Shown one piece after another: positions 8,169-16,282 of a DNA stretch of 64,000 nucleotides; position 1 is the stretch's first letter; each line of letters opens with the position of its first letter. The notes under the pieces are model-generated. The model searched no databases. It saw nothing but the letters and a program-made list of their open reading frames with translations, and was not told the origin of the DNA. This DNA comes from UBA1181 sp045226255 (GTDB lineage: Bacteria; Bacteroidota; Bacteroidia; Bacteroidales; Paludibacteraceae): contig JBGVCG010000012.1 in assembly GCA_045226255.1 (NCBI GenBank), forward strand, positions 62,001 through 126,000, in the 5' to 3' direction. Position numbers and translations under genes: made by a program.

Positions 8169-8969
8169 ATGGATGCATTTCAGGCTTTTATCTTGGGTTT
8201 GATCCAAGGCTTGACGGAGTATCTTCCTGTCAGCAGTAGCGGTCATTTGACCATCGGTTCCTACCTCTTCGGATTGGAGGACGGCGAGTCCAACCTGATG
8301 TTCACCATCGCAGTGCACGTCGCCACGGTGTTGAGCACCCTAGTCATCTTGTGGAAAGAAGTGGTATGGCTCTTCAAAGGTGTCTTGAAGTTCCAGTGGA
8401 ACGACGAGATGAAATACTTTGTCAACATTCTTATCTCCATGATTCCTGTGGGCATCGTGGGCGTGTTCTTCAAGGATACGGTGGAGGAGTTCTTCGGCTC
8501 CGGTCTGTTCCTTGTGGGTGTGATGTTGTTCGTGACCGCTGCATTGTTGGCGTTCGCATATTTCGCTAAGCCTCGTCAGAAGGAGGAGATCTCTAAATTG
8601 GACGCCTTCATCATCGGTTTGGCGCAGGCTTGCGCAGTGATGCCTGGCTTGTCCCGTTCCGGCTCCACCATCGCAACAGGCTTGTTGTTGGGTAATAAGA
8701 AAGAAAAATTGGCGCAGTTCTCCTTCCTGATGGTGATTCCACCGATCGTGGGAGAGGCGTTGCTGGATTGTCTAAAGATGGCGAAGGACGGGTATGATTC
8801 GGTGGCTAGTGGTATCTCACCTCTTGCGTTGGGTGTGGGCTTTGTCACTGCGTTCCTTTTCGGATGCCTCGCCTGCAAGTGGATGATCAATATTGTGAAG
8901 AAGGGTAAACTCATTTATTTCGCTGTCTATTGCTTCATCATCGGAGCAATCTGTGTGATGTGCTCGTAA
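8169..8969 (+). CDS. uppP: Undecaprenyl-diphosphatase UppP/BacA
   Basis: A 266-residue integral membrane enzyme that dephosphorylates undecaprenyl pyrophosphate to recycle the lipid carrier for peptidoglycan and O-antigen synthesis. The two catalytic motifs are plain: GLTEYLPVSSSGHL near the N-terminus (with the conserved Glu and Ser-Ser-Ser-Gly-His) and MPGLSRSGSTI in the second half (PGxSRSG). Seven or eight hydrophobic segments are visible. Length is normal. It is placed 6 nt after the DUF3098 gene and 13 nt before truB, in the conserved Bacteroidota order. Confidence 0.97.
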   Translation: MDAFQAFILGLIQGLTEYLPVSSSGHLTIGSYLFGLEDGESNLMFTIAVHVATVLSTLVILWKEVVWLFKGVLKFQWNDEMKYFVNILISMIPVGIVGVFFKDTVEEFFGSGLFLVGVMLFVTAALLAFAYFAKPRQKEEISKLDAFIIGLAQACAVMPGLSRSGSTIATGLLLGNKKEKLAQFSFLMVIPPIVGEALLDCLKMAKDGYDSVASGISPLALGVGFVTAFLFGCLACKWMINIVKKGKLIYFAVYCFIIGAICVMCS

Positions 8970-8982
8970 TGCTCGTGAGGGA

Positions 8983-9690
8983 ATGAATTTCTTGGACGGC
9001 GAAATATTATACTTCGACAAACCTTTGGAGTGGACCTCCTTCGACCTGGTCAATAAGGTGCGCTATATGATCAAGCGCAAGCTGGGTGTGAAGAAGTTCA
9101 AGATCGGACATGCCGGCACGTTGGATCCTCTGGCGACTGGTGTGCTGGTGGTTTGTACGGGTAAGGCGACTAAACGAATTGAGGAGCTGCAATACCAGAC
9201 GAAGGAGTATGTCGCCACGTTGAGGCTGGGCGCCACCACGCCTTCCTTCGACTTGGAGCAGGAGATCGACGCTGAATATCCTACGGAACATATCACCCGT
9301 GAGATGGTGGAGGATACGCTGAAGACTTTCCTCGGGGAGATCCAGCAGATCCCGCCGGTCTATTCGGCCGTGAAGGTGAACGGAAAGCGCGCCTACGACT
9401 ACGCCCGGAAGGGCAACGAGGTGGAGCTGAAGCCTAAGCTGCTCGTCATCGATGAGATAGAACTTCTGGATTGCCAACTGCCGTACATCACGATACGCGT
9501 GGTATGCAGCAAAGGCACCTACATACGCGCCCTGGCGCGCGACATCGGCATCGCCCTGAAGAGCGGTGCGCACCTGACTTCGCTACGGCGCACGAGGGTG
9601 GGGGACATCACGGTGGAGAATTGCATCTCCCTCGAGGAGTTCCAGAATATGGTTAATGAACATGAACAGATAAATTCCGATATTGCATGA
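8983..9690 (+). CDS. truB: tRNA pseudouridine-55 synthase
   Basis: A 235-residue enzyme that converts U55 of tRNA to pseudouridine in the T loop. The catalytic aspartate is D48 in GHAGTLDPLATGVLVV. Other family motifs follow: QTKEYVATLRLG, IQQIPPVYSAVKVNGKRAYDYAR and CSKGTYIRALARDIG. It lacks the long C-terminal PUA domain of enterobacterial TruB, as is common in Bacteroidota. The start is preceded by GTGAGGGA, one of the few strong Shine-Dalgarno-like sites in this window. The stop overlaps the queA start (ATGA), so the two are translationally coupled. Confidence 0.96.
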   Translation: MNFLDGEILYFDKPLEWTSFDLVNKVRYMIKRKLGVKKFKIGHAGTLDPLATGVLVVCTGKATKRIEELQYQTKEYVATLRLGATTPSFDLEQEIDAEYPTEHITREMVEDTLKTFLGEIQQIPPVYSAVKVNGKRAYDYARKGNEVELKPKLLVIDEIELLDCQLPYITIRVVCSKGTYIRALARDIGIALKSGAHLTSLRRTRVGDITVENCISLEEFQNMVNEHEQINSDIA

Positions 9691-10736
9691 AATTATCAAA
9701 ATTCAAATTCAACTTGCCAGAAGAGCAAGTGGCTCTCTACCCCGCACATAACAGGGATGAGGCTAGATTGCTGGTGCTCAACCGTAAAACGGGTGAGATA
9801 GAACACAAAATCTTTAAGGAAATCCTCCAGTATTTCGACGATAAGGATGTGTTCATCTTCAACGATACGAAGGTGTTCCCTGCTCGTCTCTATGGTATCA
9901 AGGAGAAGAACGGCGCGAAGATCGAGGTCTTCCTGCTCCGTGAATTGAACCACGAACTGAAATTCTGGGATGTCCTTGTGGATCCTGCCCGCAAGATACG
10001 TATCGGAAATAAACTCTATTTCGGCGAGGATGAGTCGCTGGTGGCGGAGGTGATCGACAACACCACTTCCCGTGGCCGTACGCTCCGTTTCCTCTATGAG
10101 GGCTCCTATGAGGAGTTCCGCGAGACCCTTTACAAACTGGGTGAGACGCCTCTTCCGAAGTTCATCAACCGTCCGGTGGAGCCGGAGGACGCTGAGCGTT
10201 ACCAAACGATCTTCGCCAAGAACGAGGGCGCTGTGGTCGCTCCGACCGCTGGTATGCACTTCAGCCGCGAGCTGATGAAGCGCTTGGAGATCAAGGGTTG
10301 CGACTTCGCTTTCCTGACCTTGCACGCTGGCTTGGGCAACTTCCGCGAGATCGACGTGGAGGACCTCACGAAGCATAAGATGGATTCCGAGGAGATGTAC
10401 ATCACCGAGGAGTGCACGAAGATCGTGAACCGTGCGCATGAGGCGAGACAACATATCTGCGCCGTCGGCACGACTGTGCTGCGCGCCGTTGAGAGCAGCG
10501 TGGGTACGGATGGCTTGATCAAGCCGTCAGAGGGCTGGACGAATAAGTTCATCTTCCCTCCGTACAACTTCACCGTGGCGGATCGCCTGGTGACCAATTT
10601 CCACATGCCATACTCCACCTTCCTCATGATGGTGTGCGCCTTCGGCGAGTATGACTATGTGATGAACGCTTATGACGTGGCTTTGAAGGAGGGCTATAAG
10701 TTCGGCCCTTACGGAGACGCTATGTTAATCCTCTAA
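9687..10736 (+). CDS. queA: S-adenosylmethionine:tRNA ribosyltransferase-isomerase
   Basis: A 349-residue enzyme that moves the ribosyl part of SAM onto 7-aminomethyl-7-deazaguanine in tRNA, giving epoxyqueuosine. The family pattern is complete: FKFNLPEEQVALYPAHNRDEARLLVLNR, IFNDTKVFPARLYG, APTAGMHFSRELM, FLTLHAGLGNFREI and the C-terminal TNFHMPYSTFLMMV. It begins inside the truB stop codon by ATGA overlap and ends 30 nt before ileS. It is probably the last gene of the ftsX operon, with ileS either read through or from its own promoter. Confidence 0.97.
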   Translation: MKLSKFKFNLPEEQVALYPAHNRDEARLLVLNRKTGEIEHKIFKEILQYFDDKDVFIFNDTKVFPARLYGIKEKNGAKIEVFLLRELNHELKFWDVLVDPARKIRIGNKLYFGEDESLVAEVIDNTTSRGRTLRFLYEGSYEEFRETLYKLGETPLPKFINRPVEPEDAERYQTIFAKNEGAVVAPTAGMHFSRELMKRLEIKGCDFAFLTLHAGLGNFREIDVEDLTKHKMDSEEMYITEECTKIVNRAHEARQHICAVGTTVLRAVESSVGTDGLIKPSEGWTNKFIFPPYNFTVADRLVTNFHMPYSTFLMMVCAFGEYDYVMNAYDVALKEGYKFGPYGDAMLIL

Positions 10737-10766
10737 TTTGAACAAAAGATATAGTATCATAATAAG

Positions 10767-13700
10767 ATGGCTAAGAAATTCGCTGAACATTCCAGTTTCA
10801 ACCTCTCGGATATCAACAAGGAGGTTCTGAAGCAATGGGAGGAAAAAGATTTATTTCATAAGAGTGTGAAAATCAGGGAGGGTGCTCCTTCCTTCGTCTT
10901 CTTCGAGGGGCCTCCGTCCGCTAACGGAATGCCGGGCATCCACCACGTGATGGCGCGCTCTATTAAGGATATCTTCTGCCGCTACAAGACCATGAAGGGC
11001 TTCCACGTGAAGCGTAAGGCGGGTTGGGATACCCACGGATTGCCTGTTGAGTTGGGCGTTGAGAAGGAGTTGGGCATCACGAAGGAGGACATCGGAAAGA
11101 AAATCTCTGTTGATGACTATAACAAGGCTTGCCGTACCAACGTGATGAAGTTCACCAAGGAGTGGACCGACCTCACCAAGAAGATGGGTTATTGGGTAGA
11201 CCTCGAAAACCCTTACATTACCTACGACAACAAATACATCGAGACGCTTTGGTACCTCCTGAAGGAGTTGTACAAGAAGGGTTATCTCTATAAGGGCTAC
11301 ACCATCCAGCCTTATTCCCCTGCTGCGGGAACGGGTCTTAGCTCCCACGAGCTGAACCAGCCGGGCTGCTACCGTGACGTGAAGGATACGACCGTCGTGG
11401 CGCAGTTCAAGATGGTGGATCCGAAGCCTGAGATGGCGCAGTTCGGTACTCCGTACTTCCTGGCATGGACCACTACGCCTTGGACCCTCTCGTCCAACAC
11501 GGCTCTTTGCGTCGGCCCGAACATCACTTACGTGGCTGTTCAATCCTACAACCCTTACACGGGCAAGCCTGCCACCTATGTGCTGGCGAAGGATTTGGTG
11601 AACGCTCATTTCAACCCTAAGGCTGCCGAATTGGCCTTGGAGGATTACAAGGAGGGCGACAAGCTCGTCCCTTATAAAGTCATCGCCGAATACAAGGGAA
11701 CTGACCTTGTAGGCATGAAATATGAACAACTCTTCGACTGGATCACGCCGGAGAACGCTGACCAAGCTTTCCGTGTCATCCCTGGCGACTACGTCACCAC
11801 GGAGGATGGTACGGGTATCGTCCATATCGCCCCTACCTTTGGTGCGGACGACGCGAAGGTGGCGAAGGCCGCAGGCATCCCTCCGTTGCAGTTGGTCGAT
11901 AAGTTCGGCAACTTGCGTCCTTCCGTGGATCTGACGGGTAAGTTCTATCTACTCTCAGACTTGGACGCTGATTTCGTGAAATCACGCATCAACGTGGAGG
12001 CCTACAAGAAATTCGAAGGCCGCTTCGTGAAGAACGCATACGATCCTAACCTGACGGACAAGGACGAGACGCTCGATATCTCCATCTGCATGGACATGAA
12101 GGTGACCGACAAGGCCTTCAAGATCGAGAAGCACGTCCACAACTACCCTCACTGCTGGCGTACGGACAAGCCGGTCCTCTACTACCCGCTGGATAGCTGG
12201 TTCATCAAATCCACCAAGGCTCGCGAGAGAATGATGGAGTTGAACAAGACCATCCAATGGAAGCCTGAGTCGACGGGTACCGGCCGCTTCGGCAAATGGT
12301 TGGAGAACCTGAACGACTGGAACCTCTCCCGCTCCCGCTACTGGGGCACACCGCTCCCGATTTGGAGAACCGAGGAGGGCACGGAGGAGAAGTGCATCGG
12401 CTCCATCGCGGAGTTGTTCGAGGAGATCGACAAGTCCATCAAGGCAGGTTTCATGAAAGAAAACCCTTGGAAGAACTTCAAGGTGGGCGATTACTCGAAG
12501 GAGAACTATGATCCTAAGAACATCGACCTCCACCGTCCATATATCGACAGCGTCATCTTGGTTTCCGACAGTGGCAAGCCGATGAAGCGCGAGGCGGACT
12601 TGATCGACGTATGGTTCGATTCGGGCGCCATGCCTTTCGCTCAGCAACACTATCCGTTCGAGAACAAAGAGGTAGTGGACAGCGGTGAGTTCTACCCGGC
12701 CGACTTCATCGCGGAGGGTGTGGACCAGACCCGTGGTTGGTTCTTCACGTTGCACGCCATCTCCACCATGATCAAGGATAGCGTAGCCTTCAAGGCGGTT
12801 ATCTCCAATGGTTTGGTGCTCGACAAGAACGGTAACAAGATGTCCAAACGTCTCGGCAATGCGGTCGATCCGTTCGGTGCCATCGAGAAGTATGGTTCCG
12901 ACCCGCTCCGTTGGTACATGATCACCAACGCATCGCCTTGGGACAACCTGAAGTTCGATACGGAAGGCATCGAGGAAGTGCGTCGTAAATTCTTCGGCAC
13001 ACTCTATAACACGTATTCATTCTTCGCACTCTATGCGAACGTGGATAACTTCACCAACAGTCAGCCGCAAGTGCCGATGGCTAAGCGCCCTGAGATTGAC
13101 CGTTGGATCATCTCTCTGCTCAACTCCCTCATCAAGGAGGTGGATGAGAGCTACAACGACTATGAGCCGACCAAGGCAGGCCGTGCGATCTCCATATTCG
13201 TGAACGATCACCTGAGTAACTGGTACGTTCGTCTGAACCGTAAACGTTTCTGGGGTGGCACATTGACGGAGGACAAGCTTGCCGCTTACCAGACGCTCTA
13301 CACTTGTCTGGACACGGTTGCCCGTCTGATGGCGCCTATCTCTCCGTTCTATGCGGATCAGCTCTTCTTGGATCTGAACAATGCCACAGGCTGCGACAAG
13401 AGCGAGTCTGTCCACTTGGCTAACTTCCCTAAGTACGATGAATCCTTGATCGACAAGACCTTGGAGGAACGCATGCAGTTGGCGCAGGACATCTCATCCA
13501 TGACCCTCTCTCTCCGTAAGAAAGAGAACATCAAGGTCCGTCAACCGTTGAAGCAGATCATGGTACCTATCTTGGCGGAGCATGAGCAGGAGAATGTCGA
13601 GGCGGTGAAGGACTTGATCATGAACGAGGTGAATGTCAAGGAGATCAATTTCGTGCATGATTCAGCCGGTATCCTTGTGAAGAAGATCAAGCCAGACTTC

Positions 13701-14198
13701 AAGAAGCTCGGTCCTAAGTGCGGCAAGAACATGAAGACGGTTGCGGCTCAGTTGCAAGGCCTTTCGCAGGAGCAGATCGCTCAGTTCGAGAAGAACGGTA
13801 GCTATGAGATCTGTCTCGACGGATGCTGCGTCGTTGTGGACAAGTCCGATGTGGAGATCCTTTCGGAGGATATCCCAGGCTGGTTGGTAGCCAACAACGG
13901 AACGATCACCATCGCGCTCGACGTGACCATCACGCCAGAGTTGCAGCGGGAGGGTATCGCGCGTGAGTTCATCAACCGTATCCAGAACATCCGTAAGACA
14001 AGCGGTTTCGAGATAACCGACAAGATATTGATCGACATCGAGCAATCAGACAATGTGAATGCTGCGGTAGAGCAGTTCAAGGAGTACATCTCCTCACAGG
14101 TGCTCGCCAATAAGATTACCTTGGTGGAGAAGGTGGCCAACCCAACCGAGTTGGACTTCGACGACTTCAAGGTGAATATCGAGGTGAAGAAAGCGTAA
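10767..14198 (+). CDS. ileS: Isoleucyl-tRNA synthetase
   Basis: A 1143-residue class I aminoacyl-tRNA synthetase that charges tRNA-Ile. The HIGH-like ATP motif is at residues 57-60 (GIHH, in PPSANGMPGIHHVMARSIKD) and the KMSKS-like motif is KMSKRLGN from residue 691. Between them lies the long editing (CP1) domain with the stretch AWTTTPWTL. After the catalytic core is the anticodon-binding domain. The length and the form of the HIGH motif fit the longer clade of bacterial IleS that is common in Bacteroidota. The C-terminal part lacks the enterobacterial zinc-finger pattern. It is followed by a hairpin at 14219-14246. Assignment is secure. Confidence 0.97.
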   Translation: MAKKFAEHSSFNLSDINKEVLKQWEEKDLFHKSVKIREGAPSFVFFEGPPSANGMPGIHHVMARSIKDIFCRYKTMKGFHVKRKAGWDTHGLPVELGVEKELGITKEDIGKKISVDDYNKACRTNVMKFTKEWTDLTKKMGYWVDLENPYITYDNKYIETLWYLLKELYKKGYLYKGYTIQPYSPAAGTGLSSHELNQPGCYRDVKDTTVVAQFKMVDPKPEMAQFGTPYFLAWTTTPWTLSSNTALCVGPNITYVAVQSYNPYTGKPATYVLAKDLVNAHFNPKAAELALEDYKEGDKLVPYKVIAEYKGTDLVGMKYEQLFDWITPENADQAFRVIPGDYVTTEDGTGIVHIAPTFGADDAKVAKAAGIPPLQLVDKFGNLRPSVDLTGKFYLLSDLDADFVKSRINVEAYKKFEGRFVKNAYDPNLTDKDETLDISICMDMKVTDKAFKIEKHVHNYPHCWRTDKPVLYYPLDSWFIKSTKARERMMELNKTIQWKPESTGTGRFGKWLENLNDWNLSRSRYWGTPLPIWRTEEGTEEKCIGSIAELFEEIDKSIKAGFMKENPWKNFKVGDYSKENYDPKNIDLHRPYIDSVILVSDSGKPMKREADLIDVWFDSGAMPFAQQHYPFENKEVVDSGEFYPADFIAEGVDQTRGWFFTLHAISTMIKDSVAFKAVISNGLVLDKNGNKMSKRLGNAVDPFGAIEKYGSDPLRWYMITNASPWDNLKFDTEGIEEVRRKFFGTLYNTYSFFALYANVDNFTNSQPQVPMAKRPEIDRWIISLLNSLIKEVDESYNDYEPTKAGRAISIFVNDHLSNWYVRLNRKRFWGGTLTEDKLAAYQTLYTCLDTVARLMAPISPFYADQLFLDLNNATGCDKSESVHLANFPKYDESLIDKTLEERMQLAQDISSMTLSLRKKENIKVRQPLKQIMVPILAEHEQENVEAVKDLIMNEVNVKEINFVHDSAGILVKKIKPDFKKLGPKCGKNMKTVAAQLQGLSQEQIAQFEKNGSYEICLDGCCVVVDKSDVEILSEDIPGWLVANNGTITIALDVTITPELQREGIAREFINRIQNIRKTSGFEITDKILIDIEQSDNVNAAVEQFKEYISSQVLANKITLVEKVANPTELDFDDFKVNIEVKKA

Positions 14199-14218
14199 GC
14201 TTGAATGTTTAATATTGG

Positions 14219-14246
14219 GGGCGAATCATTGCTTAATGGTTCGCCC
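14219..14246 (+). terminator. Hairpin after ileS, resembling the intergenic palindrome family
   Basis: GGGCGAATCATT pairs with AATGGTTCGCCC (one mismatch) across a GCTT loop, 20 nt after the ileS stop and followed by TTGTAAAAATTG. It may act as a terminator. Its GGGCGAA/TTCGCCC stem base is shared with the palindromes at 22440, 22986, 35121 and 37551, so it may be a diverged member of that family. Confidence 0.55.
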
Positions 14247-14264
14247 TTGTAAAAATTGCGAAGC

Positions 14265-14516
14265 ATGGAAGGACAGGCAAGAACACCCGAAGGCGACCAG
14301 ATGCGTTATATGGTCTTTGTTATTGAAGCGGCTGCCCGCAAAATGGGCATCTCGCCTTCCGAACTTGTGGAACGATTGGAACGTCAGGACCTCATCGACG
14401 GACGTTTGATCCGTTTCTATGATGTGTTGCACACGCAGAGCGTGGAATACGTGGCGGATGATATTATTGAAACCTTGCAAAACTATGAGGCGAATGAGTC
14501 TGTCAAGGAATCATAA
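14265..14516 (+). CDS. DUF3791 family protein
   Basis: An 83-residue protein from ATG 14265; an upstream TTG at 14256 adds only three residues and is not preferred. The DUF3791 pattern is visible: ARKMGISPSELVERLERQDLIDG, then FYDVLHTQSVEYVADDIIETL. DUF3791 genes are small, often occur in sets, and commonly lie next to DUF3990 (ADP-ribosyltransferase-like) genes in arrangements that look like toxin-antitoxin modules. No DUF3990 gene is present here. A second, more divergent member follows 31 nt downstream. The two probably form one unit. No signal peptide. Confidence 0.75.
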   Translation: MEGQARTPEGDQMRYMVFVIEAAARKMGISPSELVERLERQDLIDGRLIRFYDVLHTQSVEYVADDIIETLQNYEANESVKES

Positions 14517-14547
14517 TCAGTTATCATGATTTATACATACGAAAAGC

Positions 14548-14751
14548 ATGAAAGATTATATTCTATACTACAAGATAGCTCGTGTCATCCTCCAATTGGC
14601 CGATGAGTTAGACATTTCCCCTAAACGGGCAATGTTGCTGTTTTATCGCTCTAAGGTGGGGGAGCAGATGCATGACCCCAAGTATGGCTACCAAATCATG
14701 TCCGATACTTATATCGTCAATGATATAAAAGCGGAGATTGCGGGTAGATAG
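14548..14751 (+). CDS. Second small DUF3791-like protein
   Basis: A 67-residue protein (MKDYILYYKIARVILQLADELDI...). It has the same arrangement as the DUF3791 family: an N-terminal helix, LDISPKRAMLLFYRSKVGEQM, and a C-terminal YGYQIMSDTYIVNDI, resembling 'Y.iMSD.YIV.DI'. It lies 31 nt after the first DUF3791 gene and 27 nt before the YiiX-like gene on the same strand. I treat it as a diverged relative, not as a proven member. With no partner toxin gene adjacent, its role is open. Confidence 0.6.
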   Translation: MKDYILYYKIARVILQLADELDISPKRAMLLFYRSKVGEQMHDPKYGYQIMSDTYIVNDIKAEIAGR

Positions 14752-14778
14752 GCATTGGTTTTTCCCCATATACCCACC

Positions 14779-15330
14779 ATGAAAAAGAAATTATCCATCC
14801 TAATCCTTCTCCTTTTATCCGTGGCCGTTGGTGGCGCTTACTATGTACGTCAGCAAAAGAGTTACAAGGAGGGTGATATCCTCTTCCAAGTCTCGAAGAG
14901 CCATCAATCCCCATTGATTCAGAAAGCCACCGGGTCGAAATGGTCCCATTGCGGCGTCGTGGTTGAGAAGGGCAAGAAGATGTATGTGCTGGAAGCCTCC
15001 AAGGTGGTCAAGCTGACACCCTTGCAGGAGTGGATCAAGCGAGGGAAAGACGGGAAGGTGAAGAAGATGCGCGTGAAGAAGGAACCTGTGAAAATCAAAT
15101 ACAAGAAATACCTCGGCAAACCATACGACCTTGCCTTTCAATTCGACAACGGCAAGTGGTATTGCTCGGAACTAATCTATGACATCTACAAGACACAATT
15201 AGGCATAGAACTTTGCAAGCCTCGGAAGATCCGTGAGTATCGTATCGACGGTATGGAGGATGTCCTCAAGAAAAGAGGAATGGACCTCGACCAATGGGTG
15301 GTTGCCCCTTGTGATTTATTGAACTATTGA
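14779..15330 (+). CDS. YiiX/NlpC-P60-like exported cysteine hydrolase
   Basis: A 183-residue protein starting MKKKLSILILLLLSVAVGG, a signal peptide or N-terminal anchor; the longer frame uses a TTG at 14755 and is not preferred. The mature part has the permuted papain-like arrangement of YiiX/YebB-type proteins: YKEGDILFQVSK, the catalytic His H57 in KWSHCGVVVEKG, then KKYLGKPYDLAFQF and the catalytic Cys C129 in WYCSELIYDIY. Such enzymes are predicted to cleave amide or thioester bonds in cell-wall or lipid-linked substrates, in the periplasm or at the outer membrane. The gene lies 27 nt after the small DUF3791-like gene. A TATATTTG box at 15332-15339 right after its stop belongs to the next gene. 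Confidence 0.82.
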   Translation: MKKKLSILILLLLSVAVGGAYYVRQQKSYKEGDILFQVSKSHQSPLIQKATGSKWSHCGVVVEKGKKMYVLEASKVVKLTPLQEWIKRGKDGKVKKMRVKKEPVKIKYKKYLGKPYDLAFQFDNGKWYCSELIYDIYKTQLGIELCKPRKIREYRIDGMEDVLKKRGMDLDQWVVAPCDLLNY

Positions 15331-15380
15331 TTATATTTGTGATATGACATTCATATCCAATTAATTACAATGGTCTTCGT

Positions 15381-15959
15381 ATGCACAAATCTCTCCTAGC
15401 AATCCTGCTGATCCTCTTCTCCACCAGCCTCGGTTTCTCGCTAGATAACCAAGCGCAATACATGAAGATCCATCGAAATAGAATCATGGTCAACGATTCG
15501 CTCTGCTATCAGGTCAGGAAGGGTTTTAGTAGGCGAGACACAACCCCTTGGGTCCCTTTCTGCGGGAAGTTCAGCAATCTTTGGTGTGAAGAGGGATATG
15601 AATACACCCTGCAAGTGAAGGAATACAATCCTCATGCGGATACGATACATGTGATAAAAAACATTGCGAGAGATGACGTACGCTGGGATTGCCAGCAAGA
15701 AATGGCAAGGCGAAAGGAGAAAAGGCAAGGAAGCGACACTAACCAAGAATACATGAAGGTCTATCCCTACAGAGTCAAGTGCGACACGAATCTGTGCTAT
15801 CAAGTCATGCCGGGATATTGCAAAAAACCTAACCATTGGACGATCTTCTGCGGCGTGTTTGAGAATTTTGAGTTCGAAGAGGGTAAAGAACATACGTTGC
15901 TCGTGAAAAAATATGATCCCAGTGCGGACACGATACATGTAGTGAAAATGATAAAGTGA
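15381..15959 (+). CDS. Exported protein with two DUF4377-like domains
   Basis: A 192-residue protein with a signal peptide (MHKSLLAILLILFSTSLGFS). Two homologous halves follow, about residues 27-95 and 115-190, each with the pattern MK(I/V)(H/Y)..R(I/V)....LCYQV, W..FCG.F.N, EEG.E(Y/H)TL.VK.Y(N/P).ADTIHV(I/V)K. This matches the DUF4377 pattern (a short beta-barrel-like domain found in secreted Bacteroidota proteins; function unknown). The halves are joined by a basic linker RRKEKRQG. A close single-domain paralog lies at 22515-22988, and a decayed relative directly downstream at 16011-16168. A TATATTTG -7 box at 15332-15339 sits 42 nt upstream of the start. Confidence 0.75.
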   Translation: MHKSLLAILLILFSTSLGFSLDNQAQYMKIHRNRIMVNDSLCYQVRKGFSRRDTTPWVPFCGKFSNLWCEEGYEYTLQVKEYNPHADTIHVIKNIARDDVRWDCQQEMARRKEKRQGSDTNQEYMKVYPYRVKCDTNLCYQVMPGYCKKPNHWTIFCGVFENFEFEEGKEHTLLVKKYDPSADTIHVVKMIK

Positions 15960-16010
15960 AGCGGTGACGGATAACTCGTCAATAAACAAAACTAACAAAA
16001 TTCATACGCT

Positions 16011-16168
16011 ATGCTCAAACCATTGTTGACATTCCTCCTTCTCCTTTCAATCGCCAGCGTAAGATGGATATAATCAAATCGAATTGTGAAGAGTGTGAAC
16101 GCATGAGGGAGAAGATGCGAGCCGACGCGATCCGAGCCAGCTCCGCTTCGAGGAAGCGGAAGAGATAG
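16011..16168 (+). pseudogene. Decayed DUF4377-type paralog (signal peptide and tail only)
   Basis: An ATG at 16011 opens a signal-peptide-like run (MLKPLLTFLLLLSIASV) that hits a stop at 16071. In another frame, from 16064, the sequence reads MDIIKSNCEECERMREKMRA and ends SASRKRKR with a stop at 16168, a Cys- and basic-rich tail like the end of the paralog at 22515-22988 (CDCEKIRKKVKRG...RIRAKSR). The DUF4377 core between the two is missing. I read this as a gene reduced by an internal deletion and frameshift; it is too short to have been expected as a working gene. Confidence 0.5.
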
Positions 16169-16282
16169 AGGAATAGTACCCATGACGTGTGTTTGTTGCG
16201 GGTTTTAGGCCAATTCGTTTTATGGTTATTATCATGGATTCCCAACCATTTTGTTTATATTTGTTTGTTTAATGGATTTAAT

